Shown: piece by piece, positions 56,887 through 64,000 of the stretch | Layout: each line of letters begins with the position of its first letter | How positions within the stretch are numbered: the stretch's first letter is position 1 | NCBI GenBank assembly: GCA_965222855.1 | Contig: CBDCUL010000012.1 | Span: 1-64,000 of the forward strand | Reading direction: 5' to 3' | DNA: 64,000 bases | Source: JABABV01 sp965222855 | Lineage (GTDB): Bacteria; Bacillota_I; Bacilli_A; Mycoplasmatales; JABABV01 | Notes under the pieces: model-generated | Seen by the model: the letters and a program-made list of their open reading frames with translations, nothing else | Database searches by the model: none | What the model was told of the DNA's origin: nothing | Program-made: the position numbers and the translations under genes

Positions 56887-56906
56887 TATATATATATATA
56901 TATATA
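56887..56906. repeat. (TA)10 tract close to a secreted-protein start
   Basis: Ten TA units 29-48 nt upstream of the ATG at 56858, within promoter distance. Confidence 0.75.
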
Positions 56907-57010
56907 TTTCTTTTATTTTTTATTTTAATATACATAATTATAACATAATTAATATCTTTAATATCGTTTATTAAGCTATTAACTATGCGTTATTAGTATA
57001 ATAAATGAGA

Positions 57011-57148
57011 TTAAGTTTTAAAATATTGTTCTTGTTTGTTATATTTGATTTTTTTAAAGAAAGTCTGAGTTAATAGACTCACTATTAATGCTTCAACTAA
57101 TATTACAATATATAAAAAAATATTAGCAGTATGTTGTCTAAATGACAT
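57011..57148 (-). CDS. 45-residue single-helix membrane peptide
   Basis: MSFRQHTANIF followed by one helix (LYIVILVEALIVSLL) and a basic tail (FFKKIKYNKQ). The ATG shares one base with the TAA of the upstream frame (TAATG), a coupled start. Small size limits certainty. Confidence 0.45.
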   Translation of the reverse strand: MSFRQHTANIFLYIVILVEALIVSLLTQTFFKKIKYNKQEQYFKT

Positions 57149-57426
57149 TAATTTTTCTCTAATTGAATATTTAAAATATCTATCATTATAATCTGTCCCG
57201 TCAAATCCAATATCTGTCTCACTTGATGAAACTCATTGTCAACCATATTAATTCTGTGATGGAGTGTTTTATGAATAATTAGATGAAATGAAAAATAGAT
57301 ACCAATTAAACAGCATATAATGATGATGATTGTATAAAATAATAATAAATCTGCGCTGTAAGTATTATTGTTATAGTTGTTTTTAAGTTCATTAATGATT
57401 ATTACTTTAGGAAAATAAAAAATCAA
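57148..57426 (-). CDS. Small membrane protein, uncertain
   Basis: 92 residues from a TTG that lies in a terminator hairpin and has no ribosome site, so the true start is unclear. One strong helix (LLLFYTIIIIICCLIGIYF) and an acidic/His tail (HHRINMVDNEFHQVRQ). Support comes from the coupled 45-residue frame downstream. Confidence 0.4.
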   Translation of the reverse strand: MIFYFPKVIIINELKNNYNNNTYSADLLLFYTIIIIICCLIGIYFSFHLIIHKTLHHRINMVDNEFHQVRQILDLTGQIIMIDILNIQLEKN

Positions 57427-57428
57427 AA

Positions 57429-57467
57429 AATAAAAAATAACTATTAGATTATAATAGTTATTTTTTA
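57429..57467. terminator. Terminator of the 57478-58986 gene
   Basis: Stem AAAATAACTATTA / TAATAGTTATTTT with T-rich flanks, directly 3' of that gene. Confidence 0.8.
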
Positions 57468-57477
57468 TTTTTTAAAT

Positions 57478-58986
57478 TTAACCATGTAATATTTTGTAAA
57501 TTCCTTTATCCATATTAGCAACTTTAAAAGGTACCATAATGTCTGATTGATGGTCTCCTATTCCGTTTTCTGATCATACATAAAATTTGTTATCACTATC
57601 AGTATGATCAATATTATTTAATATAGGTATTGCCCCATTTAATTTCGTTTCACTGTCTTGGTTCCCATTAAATCCTTTTTTAATTTTTGTAAAAGTAGCA
57701 TTGTTGCTAATTCATGATGGAGGATTACCGTCATCTGGTCAATAATTAGTTGTGTTAGATGATAATTCTATTCCAAGAGCTCCCATAGAATATTCAGTAT
57801 CTATTTTATTATCATCTCCATAACTATAATATGATTGACCATCTAATCCTGTGTTTGCTTGAGATAGACAATTTGAAATAACAGATGGCATAATCGTAGC
57901 ATTAATATTTTGATCTTGCTTTTCATAATTTAATACTATATTATTATAAAAATTAGAACCTGTATTTCAGGAAATAGTTGGTTTTAAATATGCATGAAAC
58001 CTAGCTTGTTTGGTTTTTCCGTAATCAGCATCTTTATAAGTTGAAAATAAAGAAGGTCCAAAAAATAAATAACCATCAGCATTTTCAGGTTTTGCATAAT
58101 CAAAAAGAAATTCTTTATTAAATTTCGTATCAGGAAGATTTGCATTATATATATCTTTATTTTGAATACTATATCCAGCAGCAGCATAATCATTTGATCA
58201 TTCAGGCATACCAGTTACTACATTATTTACTGATATATGAGAAGTGAAAACATTATTAAAAAATGTAGTTCCTTCATCATTAGAGTAACTTAAAGTATCT
58301 TCTATAGCTCTTACACCAGATTCTAAAGGATAATTTTGATTACGAGTGGAAAAATTAATTGAATTATCACTATTAAAATATGATTGAATATTAAGAATAT
58401 CTTCTAAAAGATCTCCACAACTCATAATTCTATCTCCAACTTTTATATAATTATGACCTTCTGATATAAATTGATTCAAAGCATTAATTTGTTTTTCAAA
58501 ATCCATAAAATCAGTGGCCATCAAAGCCGCTGAAGCGCCATCAGTTTCTGGTAGACCTATGAAACTACCTATTAAAATCCCTGCATCAATTAACAGTTTT
58601 ATTACTGCGTATCTTTGGTCAAGAAAATCATTTATACTGTTTGAAACTGGGTGTAAATTATGTATGTTTTTTAAGTCGTTGTAATATAGATGATCAAAAT
58701 CATTATTTCACGCTGGTGTTAATGGGTGTTTTCAACTATGTGGTACCCTAGTTCCTCAATCGTGTTCTCTACGACCTCCTTGTAAACTATTAGTAATAAT
58801 ATTACTAATAGTTTTTGTATATATACTATTATGAATTTGATCTTTATTTATATATTTTTTAATTTCGTTTTTAAATTCAGAAATAGTTTCTTTAGTTTTA
58901 TGACTTGATAGCTCAGAAGCATGAATTAAATTGTAAGACCCGCAAGCTGGAGCAGACATTGTAAGTAAACATAATATAGTTTTCAT
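57478..58986 (-). CDS. Secreted protein, intact member of the 55345/57478 family
   Basis: 502 residues. AAGGAG before the ATG. The N-terminus MKTILCLLTMSAPACGSYN has a weak lipobox. Motifs conserved with the broken paralogue: REHDWGT, SINDFLDQRY, KLLIDAGILIGSF, NADGYLFFGPSLFSTYK, TISWNTGSNFYNNI, ATIMPSVISNCLSQA, YYSYGDD, GNPPSWISNN, and GDHQSDIMVPFKVANMDKGI. Asn/Ser/Tyr-rich with many aromatic residues, consistent with an extracellular beta-rich fold. No named family. The ATIMPS...C segment is weakly echoed in 28221-29144. Confidence 0.85.
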
Positions 58987-59147
58987 TTTAATAATCTCCT
59001 TGTATTTATATTTGTATTTATATTTTTTATTTATATTTCATTATATCATAATTTTTGAGTTAAAGTCATTATTTAAATTATTATAAAAATATAATATAAT
59101 AATGCCGTTTATAAAAAAAGAAAAACAAAACATAAAAATGACTATAA

Positions 59148-59442
59148 TTGTAAAGATGGATAAATTAACTTAAAACCTTACGTATGATAAACCATTCCTA
59201 TTCTTGGTTCTTGCTCTTATTTTTTTAGGATGTCCGCAAGAGAATCAATGATGATTAGTGCACAATCATTACGTCGCTAAATTGTTAAATGTCGTTTTAC
59301 ATTCATCTTTATGAGTGTATTTTTATGAAGTTTCATTATATTAATTACGCCATGATCATTATATTTAATAATTAAATTAGCAGTTGATCAAGTTCAAAAT
59401 AAGTTAGATCAAGGAAAAATTCCCTTAATAATTAAGACTTAA
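59148..59442 (+). pseudogene. Second relic of the 119-residue membrane-protein gene
   Basis: One frame reads INLKPYVW, stop, TIPILGSCSYFFR ... QSLRR, stop, IVKCRFTFIFMSVFLWSFI and the rest ITPWSLYLIIKLAVDQVQNK. It contains three TAA stops but no shift. Homologous to 47655 and 49451; the C-terminal helix is well kept, so decay is recent. Confidence 0.8.
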
Positions 59443-59470
59443 ATTACATATCAATAAAATCAGAACATAA

Positions 59471-59508
59471 AAAAACCCACTAGACCAATGATTGATCTAG
59501 TGGGTTTT
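59471..59508 (+). terminator. Terminator after the relic gene
   Basis: Stem AAACCCACTAGA / TCTAGTGGGTTT. Confidence 0.8.
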
Positions 59509-59546
59509 ATAATGAACCAGCTTAATTTGGCTCAAAACATAAAAAA

Positions 59547-59572
59547 CCCAAAACTTTTAATAAAGTTTTGGG
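59547..59572. terminator. Hairpin shared with 54568-54592
   Basis: CCCAAAACTTT / AAAGTTTTGGG preceded by an A run; near copy of the 54.57-kb terminator. Confidence 0.75.
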
Positions 59573-59579
59573 ATAGAAA

Positions 59580-59602
59580 AAAAGGGAATTAAAACCCTTT
59601 TA
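59580..59602 (-). terminator. Terminator of the 23S-5S unit
   Basis: Minus-strand stem AAAAGGG / CCCTTTT then T residues, directly 3' of 5S. Confidence 0.85.
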
Positions 59603-59713
59603 GTTCGGCGTGGCACTGCGCTATTCTTGCTTATGCTACATTCGCCGCTAAGATGCTTGACTTCTGTGTTCGGTAAGGGAACAGGTATAACCATCTTGCT
59701 ATGAGCACCACAC
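59603..59713 (-). rRNA. rrf: 5S rRNA
   Basis: About 111 nt. Minus strand begins TGGTGCTCATAGCAAGATGG and contains GAACACAGAAGTCAAGCATC and GCAAGAATAGCGCAGTGCCA. It follows 23S by about 95 nt and ends in its own terminator. Confidence 0.95.
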
Positions 59714-59738
59714 TTTAAGAGAATAACTCTCTAAAAAC

Positions 59739-59796
59739 TGAAGAATAAGTTGAGACACTGAAAAGATGCTTAGAGCTAACTCCAATCAGCAATATA
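59739..59796. repeat. 3' arm of the 23S processing stalk
   Basis: On the plus strand AAAAACTGAAGAATAAG...GATGCTTAGAGCTAACT. The same sequence lies on the minus strand ahead of 23S (about 62772-62822), so the transcript can fold the 23S ends together for RNase III-type processing. Confidence 0.75.
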
Positions 59797-59807
59797 TTAT
59801 TTTAGTT

Positions 59808-62726
<2,919 letters not shown>

Positions 62727-62771
62727 AAATATATTTTGTTTATGCAATGAATTGCTCTTTTGTGCCTATTG

Positions 62772-62822
62772 ATTGAGTTAATTCTAAGACATCTTTTTGA
62801 TGTCTACTATTCTTCAGTTTTC
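62772..62822. repeat. 5' arm of the 23S processing stalk
   Basis: Minus strand AAAACTGAAGAATAGTAGAC...GATGTCTTAGAATTAACTC; pairs with 59739-59796. The adjoining GTTCTTTGAAAACTGAA is typical of 16S-23S spacers, although no 16S is present. Confidence 0.75.
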
Positions 62823-63063
62823 AAAGAACTATTCTCATCTCATTAAGAAATGAGAGATAGAGAAGTTAGTTTAATAACCTCTCAAAAATAAATTTAAATG
62901 CTAACTAGTTAGCTGATTTCAATTCATTTTTGAAAGACCATTTAATGCTGTTTGTTTGCCACCAGGACAACTAATACATTATATCAATTTAATTGATTAA
63001 TGTCAATGATTTTCAATAACTTTTTTTAAGTTATTTTTTACGCCTTTCTCAAAGCGCCCAATC

Positions 63064-63092
63064 ATTATAGCCTAATAAAAAGAGTTTGTCAA
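63064..63092 (-). promoter_or_regulatory. Consensus promoter of the 23S-5S unit
   Basis: Minus strand TTGACA, 17-nt spacer, TATAAT. Transcription would start near 63057, giving a leader of about 330 nt before 23S. It is the best promoter in the window. Confidence 0.88.
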
Positions 63093-63321
63093 TCATTCTT
63101 TTAATTTTTTTTAATAAACTTTGCAACTAGTTTCCTTAAATCACAATCATTGATTTGAATAAAGGCTAAATTAGTTTAAAATTGATCTATGATTTCGACG
63201 ATAAATCTATTATATATAAGAGAATAAAAATAAGAGTTTTTAGCTCTCTCATTTTTAAACGATTAGTTTTAGATAATCTATCATCACTATATAAGTTTAT
63301 TAATAAAGATTCTTTTTTTAC

Positions 63322-63380
63322 TTTATTGAAATTACTAATTATCATTTTATAAAAAAATGTTCATTAGTAATTTCAATAAA
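63322..63380. repeat. Perfect 18-bp inverted repeat
   Basis: TTTATTGAAATTACTAAT and its exact complement ATTAGTAATTTCAATAAA separated by 23 nt. The left arm sits at the stop codon of the degenerate frame 63339-63642. Confidence 0.85.
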
Positions 63381-63642
63381 ACAATGTTGATATTCTTTTG
63401 ATTCAATATAATCATACACTAAATCCACATAATAAAAAGGAATTTCGTTAATTTTATAAGGATTGTTTAAATGTAATTTGATGATCTGGTCTAATAAATC
63501 ATTTAATACATTAAATCATTCTACAAAATCACTATTTAGATTTTTGATTTTTGTGCTGATTTCATCAAGGTTATCATTGTTAATTTCTAAAAAAATATGA
63601 CTATGATTATAAGTTTTGTTAAAAAGTATTGGGAATCTATCC
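63339..63642 (-). pseudogene. Possible small-protein gene without a start codon
   Basis: About 100 residues with protein-like composition (NNDNLDEISTKIKNLNSDFV, EWFNVLNDLLDQIIKLHLNN, FYYVDLVYDYIESKEYQH) and a Trp TGA. A TAG precedes the frame and there is no ATG or ribosome site, so it is either a remnant or uses a rare start. Confidence 0.35.
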
Positions 63643-63817
63643 TACATAATAAATATAAATTCTGATTCAAGTTAGTTATATATACCTAATCCATAAAAAT
63701 TTAAAAAAGTAATTTATATAAAAAATATTAAATATAATTAATATAAAGTTATAATAAAAGTATAGGTTATTATTAAATTGAAAAAACCATCTTGTAATAT
63801 TAAATGAGGTGAAGTGA

Positions 63818-64000
63818 ATGAAAAAAATTAAACTTTTTAAAGCCGCAATTTCCTTAATAGCAAGTACTTTAATTGTTGGTAGCGTTTCGGTCACAGCGAT
63901 TTCTTGTGGTCATCATAACCCAACTTGAGGTAGTTTCAAAGCTAAAGCATTAGCAGAAACTGCCAAGAATTTAAAAAATAGTGTGGCAGATTTAAATAGT
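63818..64000 (+). CDS. 'W..F' family lipoprotein, cut by window edge
   Basis: 61 codons visible. GAGGTG before the ATG. Lipobox TAISCGHH (Cys about 30), then TWGSFKAKALAETAKNLKNS, which matches TWDDFKALAKQETAPSLKAI in 46461. The rest lies outside the window, so the 119-residue partner cannot be tested. Confidence 0.8.

Noticed and set aside
57984..58193. A 69-residue minus-strand hydrophobic frame
   Set aside because: It is an alternate frame of the conserved 57478-58986 gene, whose own frame was verified through this stretch.
59739..59796. The repeat near 5S as a mobile-element end
   Set aside because: Its inverted partner flanks the other side of 23S, which fits an rRNA processing stalk better than a transposon.

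Overview
The window reads as chromosomal DNA of a wall-less Mollicutes bacterium. It is strongly AT-rich, and nearly every long gene reads through TGA as tryptophan (genetic code 4). It carries an MreB, lactose/cellobiose-type PTS genes, a glycerol-3-phosphate oxidase, MurQ and many secreted lipoproteins. This fits a Spiroplasma/Entomoplasma-like or other host-associated lineage; I cannot name the species.

Housekeeping part (1-27 kb, almost all on the minus strand). A truncated FtsK/SpoIIIE gene lies downstream of an RNase J-like protein that has lost its metal-binding histidines, and mreB is divergent from it. The translation cluster infC-rpmI-rplT-rpsO is preceded by an attenuator-like leader and by a stand-alone IF3 C-domain paralogue. 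Next comes the conserved Firmicutes block mnmA ... recD2-alaS-ruvX-DUF1292, with two alpha/beta hydrolase-fold genes, a SemiSWEET-like protein and a YhgE/Pip-like membrane protein inside it. A sugar operon (lacA-lacB-PTS IIA-PTS IICB-small membrane protein-class II aldolase) closes this part.

Accessory and surface part (28-59 kb). An orphan 5S rRNA gene is followed by secreted and lipoprotein genes, many in paralogous sets: a possible MACPF-like pore-forming protein with an overlapping partner gene; a four-member 'W..F' lipoprotein family; an SCG-type pair at 35-38 kb; two beta-propeller lipoproteins in a roughly 2.5-kb tandem duplication; and a lipoprotein plus 119-residue membrane-protein cassette present in two intact copies with two decayed relics of the membrane gene. 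Among these lie glpF-glpO-glpK (glycerol uptake and oxidation), murQ, a second class II aldolase lacking zinc ligands, and a bacteriocin-like secreted protein divergent from a small membrane protein. One member of another secreted family is broken by a frameshift and a stop.

rRNA part (59.6-63.1 kb). A 23S-5S unit on the minus strand has its own consensus promoter, a leader and a 23S processing stalk made of inverted repeats. No 16S gene precedes it, so the rRNA genes are unlinked. The window ends inside another member of the 'W..F' lipoprotein family.

I found no tRNA gene, CRISPR array, insertion sequence or prophage.
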